The notes: generated from the sequence alone by a model not told the origin. A stretch of 22,575 nt of DNA from an uncultured Eubacteriales bacterium (GCA_900550625.1 URSW01000006.1:1-22575), one strand, 5' to 3'. Shown: positions 7,725-15,031, counted from the stretch's first letter. Numbers and translations are program-made.

Positions 7725-10139
7725 ATGGAACTTCGTAAACTCGACGAGGAATTTGAGGATGTTTCCGTCGGTGCGGGAGAGGAAAGCTCGCCGCACGGCG
7801 GCACGCCGCCGCGAAAAATGCACTTCGGCACGTCTGCCCTGCCGGAGCTTATCGTGAAATACGCGCCTGCGGCGGCGGTGTTTGTTTTTTCGGCTCTCAC
7901 ATCGGGCGCGCCGTTTGTGCTCGATACATATCCGTTCGGGATTGCGGCGCTTTGCGCCGCGGAGGGGAGTGCGTTTTTCATAGCCTCGCTTGCGGGCGTG
8001 CTTCTCGGAAGCCTGAGCGTGAACGGCGGCGTGCGCATTGCGCTCATTGCCTGCGCGGTAAGCGCCGTCCGATGCGCGCTCGTTTTCCTCGGGAGAAAGC
8101 GCGGAAGGCTGCCGGGCGCCGCGGGCAGGGGACAGCACGCCAAGGAGAAGGGCGATTTCCTCTCGGGACTTGCCGCCTCTGCGCTCTTCTGCGAAAGCGA
8201 AACGGTGAGGTACGCGCTCTGCACGGCTGCCGCAGCCGCACTCGGAACGCTGTCCCTTCTGTTCACCGCGAACGTGTACCGCGCCGCGGCGGGAACGATA
8301 GTTTCGGCGGCGGCAGCGCCGCTTCTGTGCGCCGGATATACGGGAATTTTCAGGGCGAAGGAAAGCCGTCTGCGCCTCGGCGCGTTCGTACTTGCGATGG
8401 CTTTCTCGCTTTCGTGGGCGTTCGGATCGCTGACGGTGGCGGGGATATCGCTGTCGCTCGTCTTTGCATTCGCGGTCTCGCTCTGGGCATCGTGGGCGCT
8501 GTTCATTCCCGAGGCGCTCTGCATATCGTTTGCCGCGTCGCTCTCGCTCGAGCCTGCGCTGATTCCCGCGATACTTGCCGCGTCGTTTGTCGCCGGGCTT
8601 TTGTGGAAGTACAGCGTTTCTCTTGCGTCGTTCGCCGCGCTTGCGGTGTCGGTGTCGTTTTCCGTATTTGCGCTCGGTCCGTCCGCGCTGTCCGAATACG
8701 GCGCGGAGCTTATCGTGGTGTGCGCGGTGTTCGCGCCGTGCGCGAAGTTCGGGATACTTCCGCGTCCGTCGCCGAACTCCGGGGAAAGCTTTGTTCCGGC
8801 GGACGAAAGCGAGGTCAGACTTGAAGAATCGCGCCGCACGGTGCGGGAAATGTCGGAATGCTTCTCGGCGATCGGACGCCTCGCGTCGTCCGTATCCCGC
8901 GTTCTCTCTCGCCCTTCCGAGGCAGAGATCAGGGAAAATGTGCAGCATACGTTCGACAAAAGATGTACGTCATGCAGGATGCAGAGCGAGTGCTGGGACA
9001 GCGCGGACTCGGCTGCGCCGAGGACGGTGCGCCGTCTTTCCGCCGCTCTGCACGGCGGAAAACGCGCATCTGCGCAGCTTGCCCCCGAGGAGCTGCGCAC
9101 GCGCTGTCCGGAGCTTGCTTCAATCATCCGCGAGATGAACATTCAGGCGGTTGAAGAGAAAGCACAGGCGAGGAAGGAGGATGGCTCGCGTTTGTTCGCG
9201 GACGATTGGGAGGTGATGTCGCACCTGTTCTCCGATGTCTCGGACAAGCTTGAGACGGACAACCGTTATGACGCGGCGTCGAGCCGCCGGCTGAAGGGGG
9301 CGCTTGCGCTTATCGGGCTTGACGCGCCGAAGGTGAGCGTCCGCGGTGAACGGATGATACGCTGTACGCTTTCGGGAATCGACGCACGGACGATGCACGT
9401 CGGGGGCGAGGATATCCGCCGATGCGCGGAAAACGCGCTCGGCGTCAGGATGAGCGAGCCGGAGATGTCGCTTGACCGCGATACGCTTTGCGTGACGATG
9501 CACGCAAGGACGAAATTCAGGGTGAGCTGCGGCAGATTCACCGCATCCGCGAAGAGCGGAGCGTGCGGGGATGTCATATCGGTATTCCCGGGCGGCGACG
9601 GATATTTCTGGTCGATCCTGTCCGACGGAATGGGCAGCGGAACGGAAGCCGCATTTACCGCCGGAACGGTCACGCTGATACTCGAGCGGCTTCTCACGGC
9701 GGGGGTGAAGATAAAGAACGCGCTTGCACTTGTGAATTCGTTCATAAGAGAGCGGCGCATCGAATGCTCCGCGACCGTCGATGCGATGGAGCTTGACCTG
9801 ATCCGCGGGAACTGCGCCTTTATCAAGAGCGGAGCGGCGCCTTCGTTCGTCCTGCGCGGCGGACGGCTTTTTAAGCTGCGCTCGCGCACCGTGCCGATCG
9901 GGATAATGCCGTCGGCGGACGCGGAGCGGATAGCGTTTCGCGTGGAAGCGGGGGATATCGTGATAATGATGTCGGACGGCGTGACCCAGACCGAGGAGGA
10001 CTGCCCGTGGCTTTACGATATCCTGTGCTCGGGCAGGCTGACACAGCTTACGTCGAGCGCAAAGCGGATAGCGGACGAGGCCGCAAAGCGTTCGCAGGAC
10101 GATATTTCGGTCGTGCTTATGCGGATCGAGGAGGAATGA
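7725..10139 (+). CDS. spoIIE: Stage II sporulation protein E, membrane PP2C-type phosphatase
   Basis: SpoIIE dephosphorylates the anti-anti-sigma factor SpoIIAA at the polar septum, releasing sigma-F in the forespore. The protein is 804 residues, near the B. subtilis length. A short soluble N-terminus (1-40) is followed by roughly ten hydrophobic segments (about 45-330). A regulatory middle part carries the Cys pattern CTSC...C (C414, C417, C423) common in clostridial SpoIIE. The C-terminal PPM domain (about 590-800) has metal-binding SDGMGSG (D634) and MSDGVTQ (D751). The SD AAAGGA (7708-7713) precedes the ATG. A three-codon frame (7714-7725, ATG ATA AAA TAA) overlaps the start codon as TAATG. 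It is transcribed alone toward dapB. SpoIIE marks the host as an endospore former. Confidence 0.95.
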   Translation: MELRKLDEEFEDVSVGAGEESSPHGGTPPRKMHFGTSALPELIVKYAPAAAVFVFSALTSGAPFVLDTYPFGIAALCAAEGSAFFIASLAGVLLGSLSVNGGVRIALIACAVSAVRCALVFLGRKRGRLPGAAGRGQHAKEKGDFLSGLAASALFCESETVRYALCTAAAAALGTLSLLFTANVYRAAAGTIVSAAAAPLLCAGYTGIFRAKESRLRLGAFVLAMAFSLSWAFGSLTVAGISLSLVFAFAVSLWASWALFIPEALCISFAASLSLEPALIPAILAASFVAGLLWKYSVSLASFAALAVSVSFSVFALGPSALSEYGAELIVVCAVFAPCAKFGILPRPSPNSGESFVPADESEVRLEESRRTVREMSECFSAIGRLASSVSRVLSRPSEAEIRENVQHTFDKRCTSCRMQSECWDSADSAAPRTVRRLSAALHGGKRASAQLAPEELRTRCPELASIIREMNIQAVEEKAQARKEDGSRLFADDWEVMSHLFSDVSDKLETDNRYDAASSRRLKGALALIGLDAPKVSVRGERMIRCTLSGIDARTMHVGGEDIRRCAENALGVRMSEPEMSLDRDTLCVTMHARTKFRVSCGRFTASAKSGACGDVISVFPGGDGYFWSILSDGMGSGTEAAFTAGTVTLILERLLTAGVKIKNALALVNSFIRERRIECSATVDAMELDLIRGNCAFIKSGAAPSFVLRGGRLFKLRSRTVPIGIMPSADAERIAFRVEAGDIVIMMSDGVTQTEEDCPWLYDILCSGRLTQLTSSAKRIADEAAKRSQDDISVVLMRIEEE

Positions 10140-10178
10140 GCGGCGAGTCCGCAGGAAAGCGCTTTCGGGGGCTTCTCG

Positions 10179-10198
10179 AAGCTTTTTCGAAAAAGCTT
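10179..10198. repeat. Perfect 20-bp palindrome after spoIIE
   Basis: AAGCTTTTTCGAAAAAGCTT reads identically on both strands and lies 40 bases after the spoIIE stop. A shorter palindrome, GAAAGCGCTTTC, is at 10155-10166. The hairpin could act as a weak terminator, but no T-run follows. A protein-binding site is the alternative. Confidence 0.5.
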
Positions 10199-10257
10199 TG
10201 CGGGCGCAATCACCTCTCACGACGGACGCGGGAAGACATACCGCTTATCTGCCGATA

Positions 10258-10263
10258 TATAAT
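10258..10263 (+). promoter_or_regulatory. Candidate -10 element of dapB
   Basis: Perfect TATAAT. The best -35 is poor (AAGACA at 10233-10238, 19-bp spacing). A start near 10270 would give a leader of about 90 nt that begins with the hairpins described in the next entry. Confidence 0.45.
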
Positions 10264-10273
10264 AAAAGGAAAA

Positions 10274-10360
10274 GATTTGCGAAAGCGGCGTATCTCCGTT
10301 TTCGCAAGAGAGGTTATCATGTGAAAGGAGGCTTTCGCAAATCGGAAGCGTGAAGCGGAT
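10274..10360 (+). promoter_or_regulatory. dapB leader with mutually exclusive hairpins and a start-stop codon pair
   Basis: GATTTGCGAAAGC (10274-10286) is perfectly complementary over 13 bp to 10331-10343. Part of the same segment (10277-10288) also pairs with CCGTTTTCGCAA (10296-10307), 12 bp with one G-U. Segment 10331-10337 can alternatively pair locally with 10343-10349. The strong SD AAAGGAGG (10324-10331) lies 30 nt from the dapB ATG; the local hairpin would bring it close. An SD-preceded ATG TGA start-stop pair sits at 10319-10324. The layout resembles an RNA switch controlling translation; the ligand or factor is unknown. Confidence 0.5.
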
Positions 10361-11146
10361 ATGAGGATAATAGTGAACGGCGCGCTCGGGCGCATGGGCA
10401 GTGAGGTTATCGCCGCGATCGAACGAGGATTCGGCGATGCCCGGCTTGCGGGTGCAGCGGATCCGTTTTCCGCGGGGGAATCTCTTTCGGGCGGGGTCAA
10501 AACGGCACGCGCGCTTGCCGATATCGGGGAAAGCGCAGACTGCGTGATCGACTTCTCCGACGCGCGCGCGACCGGCGAGGTGTGCGATTTTGCAAATAGC
10601 CGATCTATCCCCGCGGTGATTGCGGCTACGGGGCAGACGCCTGACGATATCGGCATGATACACGCGCTGTCGCAGAGCGTTCCGGTTTTCTTCTCGGCGA
10701 ACATGTCGCTCGGCGCCGCACTCCTCGGCGATCTTGTGAGACGCGCAGCCGCCGTGTTCCCCGATGCCGACATTGAGATCGTGGAGATCCACCGCGCGGG
10801 GAAGTCCGACGCGCCGTCGGGTACGGCGCTGATGCTTGCTGATCAGGTAATCGGCGTTCGACCGGGGGCGAATCCCGTGTATGGGCACACCGGACACGGG
10901 AAACGGAAAAAGGACGATATCGGAATCCATTCGGTCAGAATGGGGAACGCAGCGGGGAGTCATACGGTGTACATCGCATCGGATTCGCAGGTGCTTGTGC
11001 TTTCCCATACCGTGCAGAGCCGCTCGGTATTCGCGGAAGGCGCGCTCCGCGCGGCGGAATTTCTGATCGGACGCACGCCGGGGCTTTATTCTGTGAACGA
11101 TCTGCTGTACGGGGAGTGCGGAGAGAATGGGGATAAACGCGGCTGA
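10361..11146 (+). CDS. dapB: 4-hydroxy-tetrahydrodipicolinate reductase
   Basis: NAD(P)H-dependent reductase of the diaminopimelate/lysine pathway, which also borders dipicolinate synthesis for spores. The protein is 261 residues. A Rossmann motif, VNGALGRMG, is at the N-terminus. The signature EIVEIHRAGKSDAPSGTAL holds catalytic His144 and Lys148 and the substrate-binding DAPSGTA. In the E. coli enzyme a second His follows the catalytic one (HH); here that position is Arg145. The C-terminus ends with the usual LY.VNDLLYG helix region. The SD directly before the ATG is weak (GAAGCGGAT), and the strong SD lies 30 nt upstream within the structured leader. No other lysine-pathway gene is in the window. 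Confidence 0.93.
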   Translation: MRIIVNGALGRMGSEVIAAIERGFGDARLAGAADPFSAGESLSGGVKTARALADIGESADCVIDFSDARATGEVCDFANSRSIPAVIAATGQTPDDIGMIHALSQSVPVFFSANMSLGAALLGDLVRRAAAVFPDADIEIVEIHRAGKSDAPSGTALMLADQVIGVRPGANPVYGHTGHGKRKKDDIGIHSVRMGNAAGSHTVYIASDSQVLVLSHTVQSRSVFAEGALRAAEFLIGRTPGLYSVNDLLYGECGENGDKRG

Positions 11147-11890
11147 CGCGAGTGCGAAGCGGGTGAACGCGGATTGCAGGAAAAGCACCGCCTCTCTCGG
11201 CGTCGGAAAATTTTCGGATGCACGTCGGCGGAACGGCAGTGCGGCAGTGCGGAGGTACAGACGAATCAAATGAACGTGCGGTAACGTGACGATCCGCCGC
11301 GCCTGTATGTCGGAAGTACAGCAGAACGGCGGAACGAGCAAACGTGAGTTACCGCAACAAACCGCAGTCTCTCACGGAGCCGAAAAAATTCCGATTGTGC
11401 ATCAGCGGAACGGCAGAACGAATGGAGCGGCGGAACGAAAGTACAAATGGAGCGGGGACGGAGATGCGCGATCCTGCCGAAGGGGATTGCGGTTTCGCGC
11501 TTCTCCCGCCCCTGAGGTAAGCATCCCGGCAGAATATGTTCCGTAATTTGTTCCGTTCTTGTCGGAAGATGTATCTACTCGCCACTCATTCTCCGGAGGA
11601 TTCGGCGTACTCCGCTTTTTCGCATCGGGCGTGTGTTTGCTCTCCGGGCTTTCCGTTCGGGAGGCGCGATCACGCTCTGTGCTTTTCGCCAAAGCGGCGC
11701 GGTCGCGTGCCGCGCTCGATGACACCGCAGCCCCACTTTCGTTCCGCTTTCCTCTCCAGGAAAGCGTACATCGCTTTCGCGGGCGCTGCTTTCTTGCATG
11801 ATCTTCCCTTTTTCTGCGAGCGCCTCCCCGACAAACGCCGATTTTTTCGTTTTTTGATGCATTTTCCGCGTAAGAAGCCCCGTATTCGAC
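11147..11890. other. Gene-free region after dapB
   Basis: About 740 bases with no frame having an SD or family resemblance. From 11220 to 11460 short degenerate motifs recur (CGGAACGGCAG, CGGCGGAACG, GGAGCGG), giving a repetitive purine-rich plus strand. From about 11600 to 11860 the bias reverses to pyrimidines. No tRNA, rRNA or known riboswitch was recognised. The region ends in the terminator at 11898-11929. Confidence 0.5.
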
Positions 11891-11897
11891 TCGGATT

Positions 11898-11929
11898 TTC
11901 CCCATTTTGAAAAAATCGGGGAATTTTTT
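11898..11929 (+). terminator. Intrinsic terminator upstream of the ncRNA promoter
   Basis: TTCCCCATTTT pairs with AAAAT(c)GGGGAA (11 bp with a one-base bulge), then TTTTTT (11924-11929). It insulates the following promoter from transcription arriving from dapB. Confidence 0.75.
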
Positions 11930-11949
11930 CATGGAATTCATATAAATAC

Positions 11950-11978
11950 TTGACAAATAATTACATATAGTGTATAAT
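11950..11978 (+). promoter_or_regulatory. Perfect-consensus sigma-A promoter of the large ncRNA
   Basis: TTGACA (11950-11955), exactly 17 bp, TATAAT (11973-11978). This is the best promoter in the window, and its start is expected near 11985. No SD plus start codon follows, which argues for a non-coding product. Confidence 0.9.
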
Positions 11979-11984
11979 GTTTAC

Positions 11985-13195
11985 AGTTGATAAATCGGAA
12001 CCCCGAGGAAGGGGAAGGGATCGCATCACAGGAGTCAATGATGCTTCCCCGGATACGCAAAAAGTTCCGTAATCGACCTGATCAGTCAAATTTGTGTTTT
12101 GTCTGTACCGAAGCGGCTCGGAGACGTTCGTTCCGCCGAGGGCAGACAAATCACGGCGACAGCTTCGGTGCGCGCACCGTAAAATGCGCGGACCGAAACG
12201 GCGATCGGATTTCCGGGGACGAATCCGAGGATTCGTGGAGACGGAAACCGAAGCGTTCGGCACCGTACTCAGAAGAGCGCGGTCGAAACCGTTATCGCAG
12301 CCCCTGCGTTCGTATGCGGGGAAACGGACAGCGGAAGGTTCGGCCGAAGCCGTTTTACCAAGGTGAGGGATAACGGCACGGGACGGATGCGGCGGCGCAG
12401 CGGAAATCCCGCGTGAGGAGGCAGACCCATCGTAGTGTACATGGCGATGAGCTTTGCCGAATCGTGCGGGAGGAACCGTGCGCTGCCCGTCAGACCGCGC
12501 CGGGAATCGCACCGCGGTAACTTCGAAAGCCGCGCGGAAAAACATACGCCTTCGGCGGGAGGCGCGAGAGTACGGAATGAGCGGGACGGGAAACCGAAAC
12601 CGCCGGAGCTGTCCGCACGAACGAAAAGCATATCGGAACAGGCACGTTAAAGGAAGCGGTCCGAAACCGCACATAACAGAAAAAAGGACGTAACCTTCCG
12701 GTATCACCATGGCCGCGGGCAATCGCGGTAGCTTGACGCAAAGGCGGCAGCCGAGGTTTTTGGAACCGATCGGAGACATCCGGGCGACTGAACAGAACGA
12801 TTTTACCGCCTCTCCGTTTGTCTGCGGAGCGTTGAAGGAAGCGTGGATCACGACCGTGTGCGGTCGCTGACGTCGCGTACTGTACACGGCACGGGTGTAC
12901 GCTTCCGGAGATGCAAAGCAGGCCGGCGGGGCAAGAGGCCGCAGGGCGACCGGGCTCTGCATTCTCACTCTGACCTAAGGTGGATTAAGGTGTTAAACCC
13001 AATTGCCGGCTCTGCCATCCTCTGATTTGCCGACCGTCGTTTGAGAGTTGTATTCCCCCGGAAGGGTCGTCCTGCGGTCTCGGATCCGCAGCCCTTGGAA
13101 AAGGCTGAGATCCGAACCCCGATTTATCGACCGCGATCACGTACAGAGTTAAGGGAAAAACGGAGTTTCGTCTCCGTTTTTCTTTTTGCTTTTTT
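11985..13195 (+). ncRNA. Candidate large structured non-coding RNA (about 1.2 kb), family unassigned
   Basis: A consensus promoter and an intrinsic terminator bracket this span. The predicted 5' end 11987-11998 pairs with 13119-13130 (12 bp, one G-U). Perfect internal helices include 12011-12016 with 12045-12050 and 12023-12028 with 12039-12044; 12219-12225 with 12230-12236 inside 12210-12215/12242-12247; 12349-12354/12372-12377; 12656-12660/12666-12670; 12713-12717/12724-12728; 12742-12747/12806-12811; 12812-12816/12825-12829; 12837-12842/12901-12906; 12851-12856/12861-12866; 12882-12887/12895-12900. A possible pseudoknot is at 12098-12169. Open frames in either strand lack SDs and family resemblance. 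It lacks the hallmark sequences of RNase P RNA, tmRNA or SRP RNA. OLE, ROOL and GOLLD are comparable classes, usually shorter. Confidence 0.65.
13156..13195 (+). terminator. Intrinsic terminator of the large ncRNA
   Basis: AAAAACGGAG (13156-13165) pairs with CTCCGTTTTT (13172-13181) around a 6-nt loop, followed by further T-runs (13183-13187 and 13190-13195). It is a textbook plus-strand terminator. Confidence 0.9.
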
Positions 13196-13201
13196 GGGGG
13201 C

Positions 13202-13225
13202 GCACGTCGGATTTTCCCGGTGTGC
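13202..13225 (+). repeat. 24-bp hairpin-forming repeat, copy 1
   Basis: Starts GCACGTCGGATTTTCCCGG and ends TGTGC. The ends pair (GCACG with TGTGC, last pair G-U). It matches the copy at 13591-13614 in 22 of 24 positions. The 10-base head GCACGTCGGA recurs at 14648, and GCACGTCGG near 11220. Confidence 0.6.
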
Positions 13226-13253
13226 ACCGTATTGCGGGAGGCGGTCGGTTTTA

Positions 13254-13414
13254 CCGAAATGCATCGCTTCAGAGGCGGCGCGGCTGCTGCATTTACGGTG
13301 CGCGGACGGTCTTCGTGTCGATGCGAAGACCGTGCCTCGTCGGTGCGGAGCTTTCGTCGTCGTAGCTTTATCGGCAACCGCGCTTTTCCGGCGGTGAAAG
13401 CATCTGCATTTCGG
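13254..13414. other. Second structured segment: 10-bp long-range inverted repeat enclosing a 10-bp hairpin
   Basis: CCGAAATGCA (13254-13263) is perfectly complementary to 13405-13414. Inside it, ACGGTCTTCG (13306-13315) pairs perfectly with 13324-13333 over an 8-nt loop. No promoter or gene is visible for this segment; it lies after the ncRNA terminator. It could be a separate small RNA, a mobile palindromic element or chance structure in GC-rich DNA. Confidence 0.4.
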
Positions 13415-13526
13415 CAGACATCCCTGCGGCATGCGATCCCGTGCATTACTTTCCGAACCGCACCGCCGCGCGCAATCCGCAGATCCGATTTTGGCACCGG
13501 CGAACGAAAAAAGCGGTCGGAAAAGG

Positions 13527-13555
13527 TTGATTTATGCGATTTGCTGTGATAGAAT
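13527..13555 (+). promoter_or_regulatory. Promoter of the PHP phosphatase gene
   Basis: TTGATT (13527-13532), 17 bp, TAGAAT (13550-13555) with an extended -10 TG (TGATAGAAT). The start is expected near 13562, giving a leader of about 225 nt. A short GC hairpin (CCGCC/GGCGG, 13756-13768) lies immediately before the SD. Confidence 0.65.
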
Positions 13556-13590
13556 TGTGATACCGATATACGGTGCTTTTTCATCGCGGA

Positions 13591-13614
13591 GCACGTCGGA
13601 TATTCCCGGCGTGC
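13591..13614 (+). repeat. 24-bp hairpin-forming repeat, copy 2
   Basis: Second copy of the element at 13202, here inside the leader of the phosphatase gene. One of the two differences (C for T near the 3' end) changes a G-U closing pair into G-C, so the hairpin is preserved. Confidence 0.6.
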
Positions 13615-13785
13615 ATCGCATCGGGGGCTCGGGGACGGCACGGCGCGACAGGCCGCATTTTTGCCTTTTGGCGCCGACGGGGACGGGTTTTTCAAGGATT
13701 TCTCCGAAGCCGAAGCGCCGGCGCACCGAAAGACTGCCGTATATCATTTTCATTGCCGCCGCGGGCGGCGGAAAGGCAGAATAAA

Positions 13786-14592
13786 ATGGCATCATACGGA
13801 GATTTTCATACACATACCAAATTCAGCGACGGACGCAATACGATGGAAGAAATGGCGCAGGCGGCGCTCGATAAGGGAATGTACGCGATAGGATTTTCGT
13901 CCCATTCCACCATGCCGTTTGAGTGCGGCTGGACAATGCGCGGCGCACCGATCGATGTTTATCTTGCGGAGGCTGCGCGTGTTCGGGAGCTTTTTGCGGG
14001 AAAGCTTGACCTCCTTGCGGGGCTTGAGCTTGACTATCACTCGGACGTGCCGATCGACGGCCTTGATTACATTGTTTCCTCGACCCACTTTGTGCTGAAG
14101 GACGGGGATTATCTCCCCGTTGACGAATCGGGTGCGAGAATATCCGCAGATGCCGATAAATATTACGGCGGTGACGTTTTCGGATACATCCGCGATTTCT
14201 ATGAGGATGTATCCCATCTCGCCGACCGCGGACCGTGCGTGATCGGTCATTTCGACCTCGTCACGAAATTCAACGAGGGCGGATGTATGTTCGACGAGAG
14301 CGATCCGCGCTATATCGGTCCGGCGACGGACGCGCTCGAAGCTCTTGCAAAGAAGGACGTTGTTTTCGAGATCAATACGGGGGCGATCTACCGCGGAAGC
14401 AGATTAAGCCCGTATCCGTCGGCGGTGCTGCTCGGGCGGATCGCCGAGCTCGGCGGGCGTGTGATACTTGCGAGCGACGCGCACTGCACCGATGCCGTTG
14501 CATATAAATTCGACGAGGCGGCGGAGTACGCAGCCGCCGCGGGGATAAAAAATATCGAAAAATATCCGCCGAAGTTTGTTCCCGTAAAGTAA
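13786..14592 (+). CDS. PHP-family phosphatase, histidinol-phosphatase (HisJ/HisK) type
   Basis: A 268-residue metal-dependent phosphoesterase. The PHP motifs are in order: DFHTHTKFSDG (His8, His10), SSHST, GLELDYH, STHF, GHFDL and the C-terminal SDAH, all metal ligands or neighbours of the trinuclear site. The closest functional family is histidinol-phosphate phosphatase (histidine biosynthesis), but PHP enzymes vary in substrate and no other his gene is nearby. I start at ATG 13786, preceded by SD GAAAGG (13771-13776) at 9-nt spacing. The frame extends upstream to 13573, but that part is Arg-rich leader DNA without a ribosome site. It has its own promoter at 13527 and a hairpin plus strong terminator downstream, so it is monocistronic. 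Confidence 0.88.
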   Translation: MASYGDFHTHTKFSDGRNTMEEMAQAALDKGMYAIGFSSHSTMPFECGWTMRGAPIDVYLAEAARVRELFAGKLDLLAGLELDYHSDVPIDGLDYIVSSTHFVLKDGDYLPVDESGARISADADKYYGGDVFGYIRDFYEDVSHLADRGPCVIGHFDLVTKFNEGGCMFDESDPRYIGPATDALEALAKKDVVFEINTGAIYRGSRLSPYPSAVLLGRIAELGGRVILASDAHCTDAVAYKFDEAAEYAAAAGIKNIEKYPPKFVPVK

Positions 14593-14741
14593 AGCTGCGC
14601 GGGGAATACGCATCAAGACCGTCGTTTCGGCAGCGGTGCTGCACCGGGCACGTCGGAGGTCGAGCACAAGCGATGATGCGGGAAAGATGCGGCGGTGAAA
14701 CGCAAAAATGACGCAGCGGCAAAGGGAATTTAACCTTTATG

Positions 14742-14773
14742 CGGGAAAGCACCGAAACAAAGGTGTTTTCCCG
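14742..14773 (+). terminator. Hairpin downstream of the phosphatase gene, possible first terminator
   Basis: CGGGAAAGCACC pairs with GGTGTTTTCCCG (12 bp, one G-U) around an 8-nt loop, followed by TTTCTCGG. The T-run is weak, so the strong terminator at 14838 probably completes termination. The bases from 14593 to 14741 show no gene. Confidence 0.5.
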
Positions 14774-14837
14774 TTTCTCGGCTTGTCCTCACGACGGCGT
14801 TTTCCGACGGCTGATATCGGGGAATACGGAAAAAACG

Positions 14838-14878
14838 AAAAGGGCGCTGTGTGCTTTATGCACACAGCGCCCTTTTTT
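14838..14878. terminator. Strong bidirectional terminator between phosphatase and ABC operon
   Basis: A 17-bp stem, AAAAGGGCGCTGTGTGC (14838-14854) with its complement (14860-14876), has a 5-nt loop and T-runs on both strands (six T on plus; TTTTCGTTTTTT on minus). It ends the plus-strand phosphatase unit and the minus-strand ABC transporter unit. Confidence 0.92.
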
Positions 14879-15022
14879 ACTGTCGCTTATCAGCGCGCGC
14901 AAAAGGGCTTTATGCCATTGCCCCTCCGAAAACTCGATGCCGTCAGACGAAAAGCTTTGTGTCATCGGGGAATTGATATTCACCGTGCCGTTCGGAAAAG
15001 CCTCATCATCGCTCCGTAAATA
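14879..15022 (-). pseudogene. Fragment of an ABC transporter ATPase (signature region only)
   Basis: Read on the minus strand from the stop at 15025-15023, the frame gives a short peptide containing SSDGIEFSEGQWHKALLRAL. This matches the ABC signature segment of this exporter family (compare DDKGMELSKGQWQKIAVAR in the neighbouring gene). It then runs into the terminator without Walker B, H-loop or stop in place. No start codon with an SD, no membrane domain and no Walker A are present. I take it as a decayed remnant of a further exporter. The first few residues are uncertain. Confidence 0.5.
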
Positions 15023-15031
15023 TCATGCGAA

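Noticed and set aside
7284..9142. Two long minus-strand frames (554 and 563 codons) opposite spoIIE
   Set aside because: They are shadows of the clear SpoIIE coding frame; low-complexity Arg/Ser-rich translations with no start signals.
11961..12968. 335-codon minus-strand open frame antisense to the candidate ncRNA
   Set aside because: No SD or promoter, composition typical of chance frames in GC-rich DNA, no recognisable domain, and its 3' end runs to the spacer of the perfect plus-strand promoter.
13060..13075. T-box-like string AGGGTCGTCCTGCGG
   Set aside because: It resembles the T-box antiterminator sequence at 12 of 15 positions, but no specifier stem is evident and no aminoacyl-tRNA synthetase or amino acid gene follows before the terminator.
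12960..13195. Possible 6S, SRP or RNase P RNA
   Set aside because: The hallmark RNase P, tmRNA and SRP consensus strings are absent, and a long 6S-like rod with a central bubble could not be built convincingly; only a computed search could settle it.
13573..13785. N-terminal extension of the PHP phosphatase
   Set aside because: Homology starts at MASYGDFHTHT with an SD at correct spacing; the upstream part contains a repeat copy and a GC hairpin typical of leader DNA.
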